From contig JAEZCA010000003.1 in the NCBI GenBank assembly GCA_023412665.1, positions 1 through 64,000 on the forward strand: 64,000 nt of DNA. Direction: 5' to 3'. Below are positions 9,941 to 19,157 of this stretch, piece by piece. Origin of the DNA: Bacillota bacterium (GTDB lineage: Bacteria > Bacillota > Clostridia > Acetivibrionales > DTU013). Each line of letters begins with the position of its first letter. Position 1 is the stretch's first letter. Position numbers and translations under genes: made by a program. The notes beneath the pieces are model-generated. The model did not search any database, was not told the origin of the DNA, and was given only the letters and a program-made list of their open reading frames with translations.

Positions 9941-9966
9941 GGGCTGCCGTAGAGCAGCCCTGTCTT
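9941..9966 (+). terminator. Hairpin between the two glycosidase genes
   Basis: A perfect seven-pair stem GGGCTGC/GCAGCCC with a six-base loop is followed by a weak TGTCTT tail. It could be a partial terminator or an mRNA-processing hairpin within the operon. Confidence 0.45.
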
Positions 9967-9994
9967 ACATTACAGGACACGGGAGATGATACAT

Positions 9995-12373
9995 ATGGAA
10001 CATCCTTATCACCTGAGATACAATAAACCAGCCGATGCCTGGCATGATGCCATGCCGCTGGGTAACGGCAGACTGGGTGCAATGGTTTATGGACATACAG
10101 CCATAGACCGTATCCAGTTGAATGACGATTCGCTGTGGTATGGCAGATTTATGGACCGCAATAACCCATCCCTGAAGGATAAGCTTCCGGAGATACGCAG
10201 GCTCGTGCTGTCCGGTGACATATACCATGCTGAAGAGCTGATCATGCAGTATATGGCGGGAACACCCGGGTGTATGAGGCACTATACGCTCCTTGGAGAA
10301 CTTGACATCGCGCTGAATCAGCACCTGCCCTTCACGATGGGATGGATGCCAAACAGCGCCGGAGCAGATGAATATTTCTCGGATCTTGATCTGATGACCG
10401 GTATTCTCACCACCGGCCACTCCCAGGCAGGTGTCCGGTACAACCGGGAAATGTTTGTAAGCCATCCGGGTCAGGTCATGTGCCTGCGCATGGTGAGTGA
10501 ATCACCGGGGTCCATCAATCTGGATGTAATAATGAACCGCATAGGAATATCGGACAGGGTCGTTGAAGACGACAGAAGACCGGGACATCTGGTGAACGCA
10601 GGAGGCTGGCCGGCACCCGGAGCGGACTCGATTCGTACTGTGAATGATAATACGATCCTTATGCGGGGACATGATGCCGAGGTGGAATTTGCCGCCGCTG
10701 TAAGGATCATATGCGACGGGGAGCTCAAAAATCCTGTATCGCAGCTTCTTGTACGAAACAGCGGTACTGTGGTGATATACATTGCTTCATCAACCTCCAA
10801 CCGCTCGGAGGATCCTGCAGCGGAGGTGCTCAGACGCCTGGATGCTGCTGAGAAGAAGGGCTACGAGACCTTGCGTGAGGAACATATAGCTGATTTTTCG
10901 GCGCTGATGAACAGGTGTGTGCTTGACCTGGGCCCATCACCGGCGAAGGCTGTAGATGAAAGGCTGAAAGCATTCCGGGCCGATGAAGAGGACCCTGCAC
11001 TGGCTGCGCTGTATTTCCAGTTCAGCCGGTACCTTGCCGTCTCGGGAAGTCGGGAGGGAAGCTCCGCGCTCAACCTGCAGGGCATATGGAATGCAGAATT
11101 CATGCCGATGTGGGACAGCAAGTACACGATAAACATAAATCTGCAAATGAACTACTGGCCGGTGCTGACCGGTAACCTGGCCGAGCTTCACATGCCCCTG
11201 ATGGAGCTTTTGGAGAAGATGCATGAAAGGGGCAGGGAAACAGCACGTGTCATGTACGGTATGCGGGGCATGGTTTGCCATCATAATACGGATTATTACG
11301 GTGATTGTGCACCACAGGACTGGTACATGGCTGCAATGCCGTGGGTGACCGGTTGTGCATGGCTTGGTCTGCACGTATGGGAGCATTACCTGTATACAGG
11401 AGATTTGAACATATTGAAGAGGATGTATCCTGTTTTGCGGGACATGGCCTTGTTTTATGAAGATTTTCTGATGGAAGCAGACGGAAAGCTTGTCACATGT
11501 CCGTCCGTATCGCCGGAGAACCGGTATCTGCTGCCGGATGGCTATGATACACCAATTTGTGCAGGTCCTGCGATGGATAATCAGATACTGAGGGAGTTTT
11601 TCGCAGCGATGATACAGATTCAGCAGCTGCTGGGAGTGGACGGTGAAATGTCGGAAACGCTGGCAGGTATGACAGCAAGGCTGCCCGAGGACAAAATCGG
11701 CTCCAAGGGCCAGCTGCTCGAATGGGATCAGGAATATACCGAGCTGACACCGGATATGGACCACATATCGCATCTGTTTGCATGCTACCCCGGGAGCTCG
11801 ATCAATTGGCGTGATACGCCCGATTTATTGAAGGCTGCCGGCAAATCGCTGGAGCTGCGCATCGAGAATGGCGCAGGCAAGGGAGGCTGGCCCCTGGCAT
11901 GGTACATCAATGTGAATGCCAGACTGCTCGATGGCGAGAAGACGGACAGAGCAATACGGAAAATGCTCACTGACTCTACAGTCCGCAACTTTTTCAACGC
12001 AGCACGGCATGTTTTCCAGATCGACGGTAATATGGGAGCAGCGGCCGGCATGATGGAATGCCTGCTTCAAAGCCATATTGCGCTGCATTTTCTGCCTGCG
12101 CTGCCTGTATCCTGGAAGGAAGGAAGCGTTAAAGGCCTTCGCGCACGGGACGGCTATGAGGTCGATATAAGGTGGGGTAACGGCAAGCTTTCAGAGGCAG
12201 TTGTCCGGCCGCAGTTCAGTGGATCTGTGGAGGTAGTTGGAGAAATACTGAAGGTGACATATGGCAATACTCAGATTCCGACTGTAAAGACAGAAGTGGG
12301 ATTCGCATTTACCGCAGAGGCAGGGGAGTCATATATACTTGCCCCGGCTGATCAGGTTGGGCACGATAATTAG
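9995..12373 (+). CDS. Glycoside hydrolase family 95 enzyme (alpha-L-fucosidase type)
   Basis: A 792-residue GH95 enzyme. The family removes terminal alpha-L-fucose (some members alpha-L-galactose) from oligosaccharides such as xyloglucan fragments. The N-terminal domain has DAMPLGNGRLGAMVYG and IQLNDDSLWYG. The helical barrel has LNLQGIWNAEF and ININLQMNYWP, whose paired Asn residues match the catalytic pair known in the family; SVSPENRYL carries the acid Glu. QIDGNMGAAAGMMEC carries the conserved Asp. No signal peptide, so cytoplasmic. The ATG at 9995 has GGGAG nine bases upstream; the ATG at 9986 abuts the site. Together with the GH43 gene it suggests breakdown of fucosylated and arabinosylated plant oligosaccharides. 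Confidence 0.9.
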   Translation: MEHPYHLRYNKPADAWHDAMPLGNGRLGAMVYGHTAIDRIQLNDDSLWYGRFMDRNNPSLKDKLPEIRRLVLSGDIYHAEELIMQYMAGTPGCMRHYTLLGELDIALNQHLPFTMGWMPNSAGADEYFSDLDLMTGILTTGHSQAGVRYNREMFVSHPGQVMCLRMVSESPGSINLDVIMNRIGISDRVVEDDRRPGHLVNAGGWPAPGADSIRTVNDNTILMRGHDAEVEFAAAVRIICDGELKNPVSQLLVRNSGTVVIYIASSTSNRSEDPAAEVLRRLDAAEKKGYETLREEHIADFSALMNRCVLDLGPSPAKAVDERLKAFRADEEDPALAALYFQFSRYLAVSGSREGSSALNLQGIWNAEFMPMWDSKYTININLQMNYWPVLTGNLAELHMPLMELLEKMHERGRETARVMYGMRGMVCHHNTDYYGDCAPQDWYMAAMPWVTGCAWLGLHVWEHYLYTGDLNILKRMYPVLRDMALFYEDFLMEADGKLVTCPSVSPENRYLLPDGYDTPICAGPAMDNQILREFFAAMIQIQQLLGVDGEMSETLAGMTARLPEDKIGSKGQLLEWDQEYTELTPDMDHISHLFACYPGSSINWRDTPDLLKAAGKSLELRIENGAGKGGWPLAWYINVNARLLDGEKTDRAIRKMLTDSTVRNFFNAARHVFQIDGNMGAAAGMMECLLQSHIALHFLPALPVSWKEGSVKGLRARDGYEVDIRWGNGKLSEAVVRPQFSGSVEVVGEILKVTYGNTQIPTVKTEVGFAFTAEAGESYILAPADQVGHDN

Positions 12374-12423
12374 TTGAGCAATGGATATATCTATATGTCA
12401 AGGTAGTGCAAGGTTGCCTGGTA

Positions 12424-12621
12424 TCAGACTCTTACGTCTATGCTGCCGCCTTTATGCGGTGTGACGGAGCTTTCCATGGCTTTTGCATTGGTAGCCTGAA
12501 ATCCCTGAAGTAGTGCGCTCATTGACTGGGCATCCTGACTAAGGGATTTTTTAAGCGTCTCTATACCGATGGATCGCTGTATGCTGCTGATGCTTTGTTG
12601 CATGGATCTGTTTATTTCCAT
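12424..12621 (-). CDS. YjfB-like small putative motility protein
   Basis: A 65-residue protein. IGIETLKKSLSQDAQSM in the middle and the ending GGSIDVRV match the pattern of the YjfB family (short proteins ending in a SIDI/V motif, annotated as putative motility proteins in Bacillota). It is predicted to be mostly helical, with no membrane segment. GGAGGTG lies seven bases before the start on the minus strand. It is alone, convergent with the GH95 gene and flanked on the other side by repeats. No flagellar genes are in the window, so the role is not supported by context. Confidence 0.62.
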   Translation of the reverse strand: MEINRSMQQSISSIQRSIGIETLKKSLSQDAQSMSALLQGFQATNAKAMESSVTPHKGGSIDVRV

Positions 12622-12689
12622 ATGTACACCTCCTGACGTCTATTTATCCGGTTGGACATCTTTGTGCTAGATGAGGGAGTAGATGTCCT

Positions 12690-12790
12690 ATGCCTCTATA
12701 CTTATTTTCAATCTCTCAGGCTGAAAAACGCCTGGCGGCAGGCATCGATTTGCATCTCTAGCAGCGTGCTTATATCTGCCTCGTTGAAAT
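12690..12790 (+). repeat. Modular hairpin repeat R5
   Basis: It closes with TGCCTCGTTGAAATG (12777-12791). The interior has TTTTCA...GGCTGAAAAACG (near 12707-12730), like R2 and R8, and GGCGGCAGGCATCGATTTGC, like R2 and R3. The opening arm (TGCCTCTATA near 12689) is diverged, so the 5' end is uncertain. Confidence 0.55.
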
Positions 12791-12916
12791 GTACAAAATT
12801 AAGGCACACTATTATTATATCATCATGTTCGGTGCAATTATATGGTGCATTAGCACTATTCTACGTCACTTTATATATATTCATTGATAAGTTGTAAATA
12901 GTCTATGTGTGAGACA

Positions 12917-12945
12917 TTGACTTAAAATGGATGCAACGGTAGTAT
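12917..12945 (+). promoter_or_regulatory. Promoter of the first solute-binding-like gene
   Basis: TTGACT (12917-12922), 17-base spacer, TAGTAT (12940-12945). The -10 context CGGTAGTATT is almost the same as that of the promoter at 16306, before the third gene of this family. Predicted transcription starts right at repeat R6. Confidence 0.6.
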
Positions 12946-12950
12946 TAGTT

Positions 12951-13045
12951 TATAACGAGGCCACCGCCTAGGATGCATAGGCGAGCAGCAAGCCCTGCTT
13001 GCGACCAGCCTCGTTGAAACACTGCTGAGGAAAGAAAATTTTTCT
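12951..13045 (+). repeat. Modular hairpin repeat R6 in the leader of the first solute-binding-like gene
   Basis: It opens TATAACGAGGCC and closes AGCCTCGTTGAAAC (13007-13020). The inner part CCTAGGATGCATAGGCGAGC and GCAAGCCCTGCTTGCGACCA is shared with R3. It is followed by a shortened tail, GAGGAAAGAAAATTTTTCTT, which retains the outer AAGAAAA/TTTTTCTT pairing but lacks the inner half of the tail seen in R2 and R3. Confidence 0.68.
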
Positions 13046-13092
13046 TACATAGAGAAAAAGATCAATGATATTGAAAGTGGGGTGCAGCTATC

Positions 13093-14661
13093 ATGAAAAG
13101 GAAACGTTTGATAATAATGGTTTTACTGGTGGTCATCGCCGGCGGCATAACAGCATATCTCTTATCTGACTGGGATACAAAAGAGCCGGATGAGGAGGAT
13201 TTCCTGCCAGCCGGATGGGAGGTGGATATCGACAAGCTGGAGGACACGACGCTTACCTTTTACATAAATGCTCAGAGACAGAAGGTATCCGATGAAATTC
13301 TGGAAGCAGTGAACCTGAAGCTGGAGAATGATCTGAAAACCAAGATATCCTTCAAATATTACTGGGAGTATTATGATTCATTTTTGAACAGGCTGAGAAG
13401 AGATAATGCGTCGGGTATCACCTGCGATGCGTTCTTCTATAGTCCGGAATTCCATACATCGGTAAAAGAACTTGCCGATGAAGGACTGATAATGGATGTT
13501 TCAAAGCTTTTCCCCGAGTATGCTCCCAGCTATTACAATCAGTTCTCAAATGAAGACATAAAGGCAATGAATGTGAATGGAGGCATCTATATCATACCCT
13601 CCAGAACGCCGTCAGCCGACATTAAGTTTGCTCTGGTACGCCAGGATCTGATGGAGAAATATAGTATACCGCCGATACGCAGCTATGACGATTATGAGGT
13701 TTATCTTGAGGCAGTCAAAAACAACGAACCCGGTATACTGCCAATGTGCTACCGGAGTACAAGCATGGGACTGTTTGCAGATATGTACGGATATGTCCCA
13801 CTGGATTATATCACCGGGCTCGTGTACAGGTGGGACGATCCGTCTATGAAGATAATACCATGGGAGCAAACGCCTGGATTCAGGGAATGCATTGAAAGGA
13901 TGCAGAGATGGTATGAAAGCGGCTTTCTGAGCGATGGAGGTAAAGAAAGTGGTGTGTTGAGTATAGTAAACGGCGATATGAGGGGCAGCTATGATCTTTA
14001 TGTCACAGGTGAAAAGGCGGCTTCATTTATAGCTAATCCATCTGACGAGGGATATTACAATTCACTGCTTCGCAGCAATGGGATCACAGACTACAGCTAT
14101 AAGGCGTATCCGCTGTATGATGGATATTCTGTAAGGAATTCGGTCATGGAGAACGGGATAGTGATCAATCCCTTATCACGTCAGCCTGAAAGAATCCTTA
14201 TGTTTATAGACTGGCTGCAGTCAGATCAGGAAAATTATGATTTGCTGATGTACGGTAAAAAAGACATCCACTACATAGACAGAGGAGATTATATCGTACC
14301 CCCTGCAGATGCTGTCACGACATTTTTGGAATGGAGCTGGAAGGCTCCATTTGAAAATATTGATTACCAGCGCGCCTATTATCCCGGTCTGAAGGAAGAG
14401 ATGAAGGAGTATCAGGCTTTGATCAAAGAGAGTGCAAAGTATCCTCCGCATAACGGCTTTACTCCGGATTACAAGCCTGTCGAGCGTATTTACGAGCAAA
14501 GATGGATGCTCTATATGATACCGGAAAATTTAATCTATAACGGTCGGAATTTCGATGAAGAGAAGATGGTAAAATTTCTCGATGAGCAAACGAAGTTGGG
14601 AATCGATACTCTGGTAGCGGAGATCCAGAACCAGCTTGACGAATATATTGCGAAACCATAA
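13093..14661 (+). CDS. Membrane-anchored solute-binding-like protein 1 (ABC family 1 type)
   Basis: A 522-residue protein. Residues 5-25 form one uncleaved-looking transmembrane segment with no lipobox cysteine, followed by an acidic linker and an extracellular domain resembling sugar ABC transporter substrate-binding proteins. LTFYINAQ strand, GLIMDVSKLFPEYAP, FALVRQDLMEKYSIP and RQPERILMFIDWLQSDQENYDLLMYG are typical of the family with a C-terminal DUF3502-like end (LGIDTLVAEIQNQLDEYIAKP). It shares clear similarity along its length with the next two genes. No permease or ATPase is nearby, so a role as a sensor or ligand-presenting protein is as likely as transport. The start at 13093 shares its upstream context (AGCTATC) with gene 2. 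Confidence 0.75.
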   Translation: MKRKRLIIMVLLVVIAGGITAYLLSDWDTKEPDEEDFLPAGWEVDIDKLEDTTLTFYINAQRQKVSDEILEAVNLKLENDLKTKISFKYYWEYYDSFLNRLRRDNASGITCDAFFYSPEFHTSVKELADEGLIMDVSKLFPEYAPSYYNQFSNEDIKAMNVNGGIYIIPSRTPSADIKFALVRQDLMEKYSIPPIRSYDDYEVYLEAVKNNEPGILPMCYRSTSMGLFADMYGYVPLDYITGLVYRWDDPSMKIIPWEQTPGFRECIERMQRWYESGFLSDGGKESGVLSIVNGDMRGSYDLYVTGEKAASFIANPSDEGYYNSLLRSNGITDYSYKAYPLYDGYSVRNSVMENGIVINPLSRQPERILMFIDWLQSDQENYDLLMYGKKDIHYIDRGDYIVPPADAVTTFLEWSWKAPFENIDYQRAYYPGLKEEMKEYQALIKESAKYPPHNGFTPDYKPVERIYEQRWMLYMIPENLIYNGRNFDEEKMVKFLDEQTKLGIDTLVAEIQNQLDEYIAKP

Positions 14662-14733
14662 TTACCATGAGTCAGCTATGCAAGGATAACATGTGTCGGA
14701 TTGCTTAAATTTTGAGTGTGAGGTTCAGCTATC

Positions 14734-16284
14734 ATGAAAAGGAAACATTTGATATTAATGGCGTCAGTTTTACTGGTGATCATAGCCGTAGGTATAACTG
14801 CGTATTTTTTACTGGACCGCAGCACGTTTGAGACTGAAGAGGAGGATTTCCTCCCGGAAGGATGGGAAATAGATATTGAGAAACTCGGGGAAACGACATT
14901 GACGTTCTACATAAATGCACTGAGTCAGAGCGAGTATAAGGATATTCTTAAAGAAGTGAATCTGAAGCTTGATAATGACATTAAATGTAAAATATCCTTC
15001 GAGTTTTACTATGAGAACTATCAAGCTTTCCTTAACAGGATAAAGAGGGATAATGCCTCAGGCCAAACCTGTGATGCATTTTTCTATAGTCCTAATTTTA
15101 ATGTTTCTGTTAAGAATATAGCTGATGAGGGACTTGTTATGGATGTCTCCGGACTCTTTCCGGAGTATGCTCCCGGTTATTATAACCAATTCACCAATGA
15201 TGATATAAAGGCGATGAGTATCAGCGGAGGTATATATCTCATACCTCCGAGAATACCTTCAACCGGCATCAGGTATGCTCTTGTACGGCAGGATCTGATG
15301 GAGAAGTACAGCATACCAGAGATACACAGCTATGATGATCTTGAGGTATATCTTGACTGTATCCGTCTGAATGAGACTGACATGGTGCCATTGCGTTTAG
15401 AGGATACTACGATGGGATTGTTTGCAAATATGTACGGGTATGTTGTACTGGATTATGCGTCAGGGCTTGTGTATAAATGGGACGATCCATCGATGAAGGT
15501 CATGGCGTGGGAGCAGGTGCCAGAGTACAACGATGTCCTGGAGAGGATACGCAGATGGAATGATAACGATTATCTTAGGACTGCCAGCCAGCATGCCTTT
15601 ATAGTGATCGATGAAAATGCGGAAGCAACTTTCAGCACTCCCTTCATAACAGATGGAAAAACAGCTTCTTTTATCTGTGATCCGTCCGACCAGATGTATT
15701 TCAATATACTGCTTAGCCGCAAGGGTATCAAGGACTTCAAATATAAAGCATACCCGCTTTATGACGGATATTCGGCAAGGTATTCCATACCCAATAAAGG
15801 GATCATGATAAACTCACGGTCGAAGCAGCCTGAACGAGTCCTCATGTTTATCGATTGGCTGCAGTCGAACCAGGAAAATTACGATCTGCTGATGTATGGG
15901 GTGAAGGACATACATTATGTAGACAAGGGCGATTACATAGAGCCTAAAGCCGGCGCTGTCGAAACATTTTTGGAATGGAGATGGAAGATGCCGTTTGAGA
16001 ATATCGACAATCAGCGCGCCAATTATCCGGGGCATGACAGTGAGATGTCAGAATATCGTGAAATACTGGATAAACAAACGAAATACCCTCCGCATTATGG
16101 CTTCATGCCTGACTTTTCGACCGTGCAAGGGCTATACGAGGATAGATGCATGCGAGCCGCAACTCCGGAGCATGAAATTTTCAGCGGTTATGATTTCGAT
16201 GAGCAAAAGAAGCTGGGCATCGACACCCTGATAGCGGAGATCCAGAACCAGCTTGATGAATATATGGCCAAGTATGCCCGATAG
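14734..16284 (+). CDS. Membrane-anchored solute-binding-like protein 2
   Basis: A 516-residue paralogue of the preceding gene, with the same single N-terminal membrane segment (residues 5-27, LILMASVLLVIIAVGITAYF) and no lipobox. The conserved blocks include RDNASGQTCDAFFYSPNFN, LVRQDLMEKYSIPEI, YKAYPLYDGYSARYS and the C-terminal LGIDTLIAEIQNQLDEYMAK. The upstream sequence GAGGTTCAGCTATC matches that of gene 1, showing a tandem duplication that included the ribosome binding site. It is 72 bases after gene 1 with no terminator between them, so it is probably co-transcribed. The ligand is unknown. Confidence 0.74.
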   Translation: MKRKHLILMASVLLVIIAVGITAYFLLDRSTFETEEEDFLPEGWEIDIEKLGETTLTFYINALSQSEYKDILKEVNLKLDNDIKCKISFEFYYENYQAFLNRIKRDNASGQTCDAFFYSPNFNVSVKNIADEGLVMDVSGLFPEYAPGYYNQFTNDDIKAMSISGGIYLIPPRIPSTGIRYALVRQDLMEKYSIPEIHSYDDLEVYLDCIRLNETDMVPLRLEDTTMGLFANMYGYVVLDYASGLVYKWDDPSMKVMAWEQVPEYNDVLERIRRWNDNDYLRTASQHAFIVIDENAEATFSTPFITDGKTASFICDPSDQMYFNILLSRKGIKDFKYKAYPLYDGYSARYSIPNKGIMINSRSKQPERVLMFIDWLQSNQENYDLLMYGVKDIHYVDKGDYIEPKAGAVETFLEWRWKMPFENIDNQRANYPGHDSEMSEYREILDKQTKYPPHYGFMPDFSTVQGLYEDRCMRAATPEHEIFSGYDFDEQKKLGIDTLIAEIQNQLDEYMAKYAR

Positions 16285-16305
16285 AAGGGGGTTGTGTGAT
16301 TATTG

Positions 16306-16334
16306 TTGACAAGATATGGTGTGCGCGGTAGTAT
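16306..16334 (+). promoter_or_regulatory. Promoter of the third solute-binding-like gene
   Basis: TTGACA (16306-16311), 17-base spacer, TAGTAT (16329-16334). It resembles the promoter before gene 1, suggesting separate but parallel control of the third copy. Confidence 0.6.
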
Positions 16335-16409
16335 TTAATGATGTTGGTTATCGTTCCGCGTTTGAGCGTTCAAACATCAAATAGCGAAAGTGAGGGCAAG
16401 TCAAACTAT

Positions 16410-17948
16410 ATGAACAAAAAGCTGATAATTATTGTGGCAATATTGATTGTTATAGCCGTGGGCATAACAGCATTTATGCTATTAAAACCCGGTGTACAGA
16501 ACGAGGAAGAGGAGTTGTTCCTGCCCGGAGACTGGCAGGCTGATGTAGATGAGCTTGAGGATGCGACCCTCACCTTTTATTTTGACGCACAGAATCAAAA
16601 TGATATGAAGGATGTTCTGGAGGCTGTCAACAGAAAGCTCAGGGAAGATCTGAAAACAGAGCTGAACTTCGAGGTTTACTGGGAATACCCGGCATTGTTC
16701 ATGGACAGGATAAAGAGAGATAACGCCTCCGGTCAGCCCTGCGATGCGTATTTCTATGCAACCGATTTTGATATGTCTGTAAAGGACCTCGTGGATCAAG
16801 GGCTGATGATGGATATTTCAGAGCTCTTTCCACAATATGCACCGAATTATTACAATCAGTTCTCCATGGATGAAATCAAAGCATTGACGGTGGACGGCGG
16901 GATTTATATTATTCCCCCAAAAATGCCCGGTGCCGATATCAAGTATGCCGTAGTGCGTCAGGATCTGATGGAGAAATACAATATACCCGAGATCCGCAGC
17001 TACGATGATTTTGAGGTCTTTCTTGAAACAATAAAGAAAAACGAGCCGGATATGATCACGACAAATTACTGGGACACCTCTCTTGGCATGTTTGCGAGTG
17101 CGTATGGCTATGCGATTCTGGACCGGGATATACAGCTCGTATATAAATGGGACGATCCCGAGATGAAGATAATGGCATGGGAACAGACTCCGGAGTGCCT
17201 TGAAAGCCTGCAGAGGCTCAATAGCTGGCTTGAAAAGGGATATCTGGCGAAAGATTATATAATTGCGGAAGTGCAGGATCAAATGGTGACCGGCGGCAAG
17301 TGGGCTTCATTTATCAGTAACCCTGCAGATCAGATGTACTTCAATACACTCCTCAATGCCAAAGGCGTTAAGGATTTCAGCTACAGGGCATACCCGCTGT
17401 ATGACGGTTATTCTTCAAGGAATCCGATCATGGACTACGGATTTGCGGTCAACGGCAAATCCAAGCAAGCGGAAAGGGTGCTCATGTTTATCGATTGGCT
17501 GCAGTCGGACCAGGAGAATTTCGATCTGCTGATGTATGGGGTGAAGGGCACCCATTATATAGACAGGGGCGGCTATATAGAGCCTCCGGCCGACGCGGCC
17601 ACGACCTTTTTTGAATGGGTCTGGAAGGCACCCTTTGAAAATATCGATTACCAGCGGACCAATTATCCCGGCCTGGAGGAGGAGATCAAAAGCTATCGGG
17701 AAATTTTAGACAAGCGGTCCAAATACCCTCCTCACTTTGGCTTCAATCCCGATTATTCATCCGTATATCAGATTTCATCACCCCGGGAACAGCGTTTTTA
17801 TGAACTGGAGGGTCTGGTTTATGACAGAGTGTTCAGTGAGATCAGGCTGCAGGAGTTCAGAGATGACCAGAAAAAGCTGGGATTGGATAGTCTGATATCG
17901 GAGATACAGCAGCAGCTGGATGAATATAGAGCCCAAAATCCGGGCTAG
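16410..17948 (+). CDS. Membrane-anchored solute-binding-like protein 3
   Basis: A 512-residue paralogue of the two preceding genes. The start MNKKLIIIVAILIVIAVGITAF at 16410 gives a single N-terminal anchor; GTGAGGGC lies 14 bases before it, further than usual. An upstream in-frame start at 16338 falls close to the predicted transcription start and is less likely. Conserved blocks are RDNASGQPCDAYFYATDF, VVRQDLMEKYNIPEIRSYDD, YRAYPLYDGYSSRN and ERVLMFIDWLQSDQENFDLL. The C-terminus LDSLISEIQQQLDEYRAQ keeps the family ending. A terminator-like hairpin follows at 18008. Divergence from copies 1 and 2 is greater than between those two, suggesting an older duplication. Confidence 0.74.
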   Translation: MNKKLIIIVAILIVIAVGITAFMLLKPGVQNEEEELFLPGDWQADVDELEDATLTFYFDAQNQNDMKDVLEAVNRKLREDLKTELNFEVYWEYPALFMDRIKRDNASGQPCDAYFYATDFDMSVKDLVDQGLMMDISELFPQYAPNYYNQFSMDEIKALTVDGGIYIIPPKMPGADIKYAVVRQDLMEKYNIPEIRSYDDFEVFLETIKKNEPDMITTNYWDTSLGMFASAYGYAILDRDIQLVYKWDDPEMKIMAWEQTPECLESLQRLNSWLEKGYLAKDYIIAEVQDQMVTGGKWASFISNPADQMYFNTLLNAKGVKDFSYRAYPLYDGYSSRNPIMDYGFAVNGKSKQAERVLMFIDWLQSDQENFDLLMYGVKGTHYIDRGGYIEPPADAATTFFEWVWKAPFENIDYQRTNYPGLEEEIKSYREILDKRSKYPPHFGFNPDYSSVYQISSPREQRFYELEGLVYDRVFSEIRLQEFRDDQKKLGLDSLISEIQQQLDEYRAQNPG

Positions 17949-18007
17949 GCGTTGCCTGGGCGGAAGCCCCCGGCATTGGGCCGTCTATGGTATTAAAAGG
18001 AAAATAG

Positions 18008-18053
18008 TGGACATAGTATACCAGTAGGTAAGATCTATGTCCATTTATTTTAT
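18008..18053 (+). terminator. Terminator-like hairpin after the solute-binding gene trio
   Basis: TGGACATAG (18008-18016) pairs with CTATGTCCA (18035-18043); the loop is 18 bases, and the T-rich TTTATTTTAT follows. Confidence 0.65.
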
Positions 18054-18059
18054 ATATGG

Positions 18060-18088
18060 TAAATGCAAATAATTATTATTTGCGTTTA
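18060..18088. promoter_or_regulatory. Zur/Fur-type operator before the zinc transporter
   Basis: A 29-base palindrome: arm TAAATGCAAATAAT, one central T, arm ATTATTTGCGTTTA. Thirteen of fourteen positions pair. It lies about 50 bases before the znuA start. The layout (AT-rich, odd centre, AAAT/ATTT outer bases) resembles Fur-family boxes, and its place before a zinc uptake operon suggests Zur binding. The Fur-family protein encoded at 2531 is a candidate regulator. Confidence 0.65.
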
Positions 18089-18140
18089 TACGCTTTTATT
18101 GCTAAAATATTTTTATGAATAAAGGTTGCGGAGGAAAATA

Positions 18141-19079
18141 ATGCAAAGAACTATCACACGACTGACAGCTTTGATTTTATCAGCAGCGGCTCTGGCAAGC
18201 CTGCTGCTTTTGACAGGCTGCGGCCGGGCAGGTTTGAATGAAGCCGGAAAAGGCTCCGGCACAGATACAAAGGATGGTCTTAACATTGTTACGTCCTTTT
18301 TTCCTGTTTATGTGGCTGTAATAAATGTGGCACATGACATACCGGGTGTATCAGTTACCAACATGACAGAGCCTCAGACCGGCTGTCTGCATGATTATAC
18401 ACTCAGGCCGCAGGATCTCAAGCTGCTTGAGGATGCGGATATTTTCATTATAAACGGAGCAGGAATGGAAGCATTCCTTGAGGATATAGCAGCTCAGCAG
18501 AAGGATCTGAAAATAATCGAGGCGGCTGAGGGCATACCACTGCTTAGGGAAGAGAGCGGCGAGGAAAATCCTCATGTTTGGGTAAGTCTGTCCAACGCCG
18601 TTTTGTATGTCAGGAGCATAGCAGCGCAGCTTTCGCAAGTAGATAAAAAGAATGCAGCTTTATACGAACAAAATGCTGCCGCTTATATCAAGAAAATAGA
18701 AGAACTCAGTAAAGAAATGCATACTGAGATAGGCAGCTTGAAAAACAAAGATATAATAACCTTTCACGAAGCATTCCCATACTTTGCCAATGAGTTTGAT
18801 CTGAACATCGCAGCCGTGGTGGAAAGGGAACCCGGCACTGAGCCGACCCAGAAGGAACTGGGAGAGATAATAGAGACTGTTAAGCAGACCGGAATAAAGG
18901 CACTTTTTGCAGAGCCCCAGTACTCATCGAGAGCAGCTGAAACAATAGCAGGTGAAACCGGCGCCGTGCTGTACACATTGGATCCCGTTGTTACCGGGGA
19001 GGCTGTACCGGACGCTGCAGACGCTTATCTGGATGCGATGAGGCAGAATATGGAGACATTGAAGAAAGCGCTGCAGTAG
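18141..19079 (+). CDS. znuA: Zinc ABC transporter substrate-binding lipoprotein (ZnuA/AdcA type)
   Basis: A 312-residue extracellular lipoprotein that captures Zn2+ (possibly Mn2+) for the ABC importer encoded next. The signal peptide ends in LLLTGC, a lipobox. Metal-ligand histidines are visible in MTEPQTGCLHDYTLRPQD, NPHVWVSLSNA and FHEAFPYFANEF, with the conserved acidic/EPQYSSR region near the end; this matches cluster A-I binding proteins. The His-rich loop often found in ZnuA is absent. GGAGG ends seven bases before the ATG at 18141. It is the first gene of a znuA-C-B operon behind the palindrome at 18060. Confidence 0.88.
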   Translation: MQRTITRLTALILSAAALASLLLLTGCGRAGLNEAGKGSGTDTKDGLNIVTSFFPVYVAVINVAHDIPGVSVTNMTEPQTGCLHDYTLRPQDLKLLEDADIFIINGAGMEAFLEDIAAQQKDLKIIEAAEGIPLLREESGEENPHVWVSLSNAVLYVRSIAAQLSQVDKKNAALYEQNAAAYIKKIEELSKEMHTEIGSLKNKDIITFHEAFPYFANEFDLNIAAVVEREPGTEPTQKELGEIIETVKQTGIKALFAEPQYSSRAAETIAGETGAVLYTLDPVVTGEAVPDAADAYLDAMRQNMETLKKALQ

Positions 19080-19157
19080 GTGCGCACGGTCCGGAGCTGC
19101 CGGGCAATCGTGCCAGAGAGAAGAATGACCGGCTGAATGCCGGCGGAGAGGTGAAAA

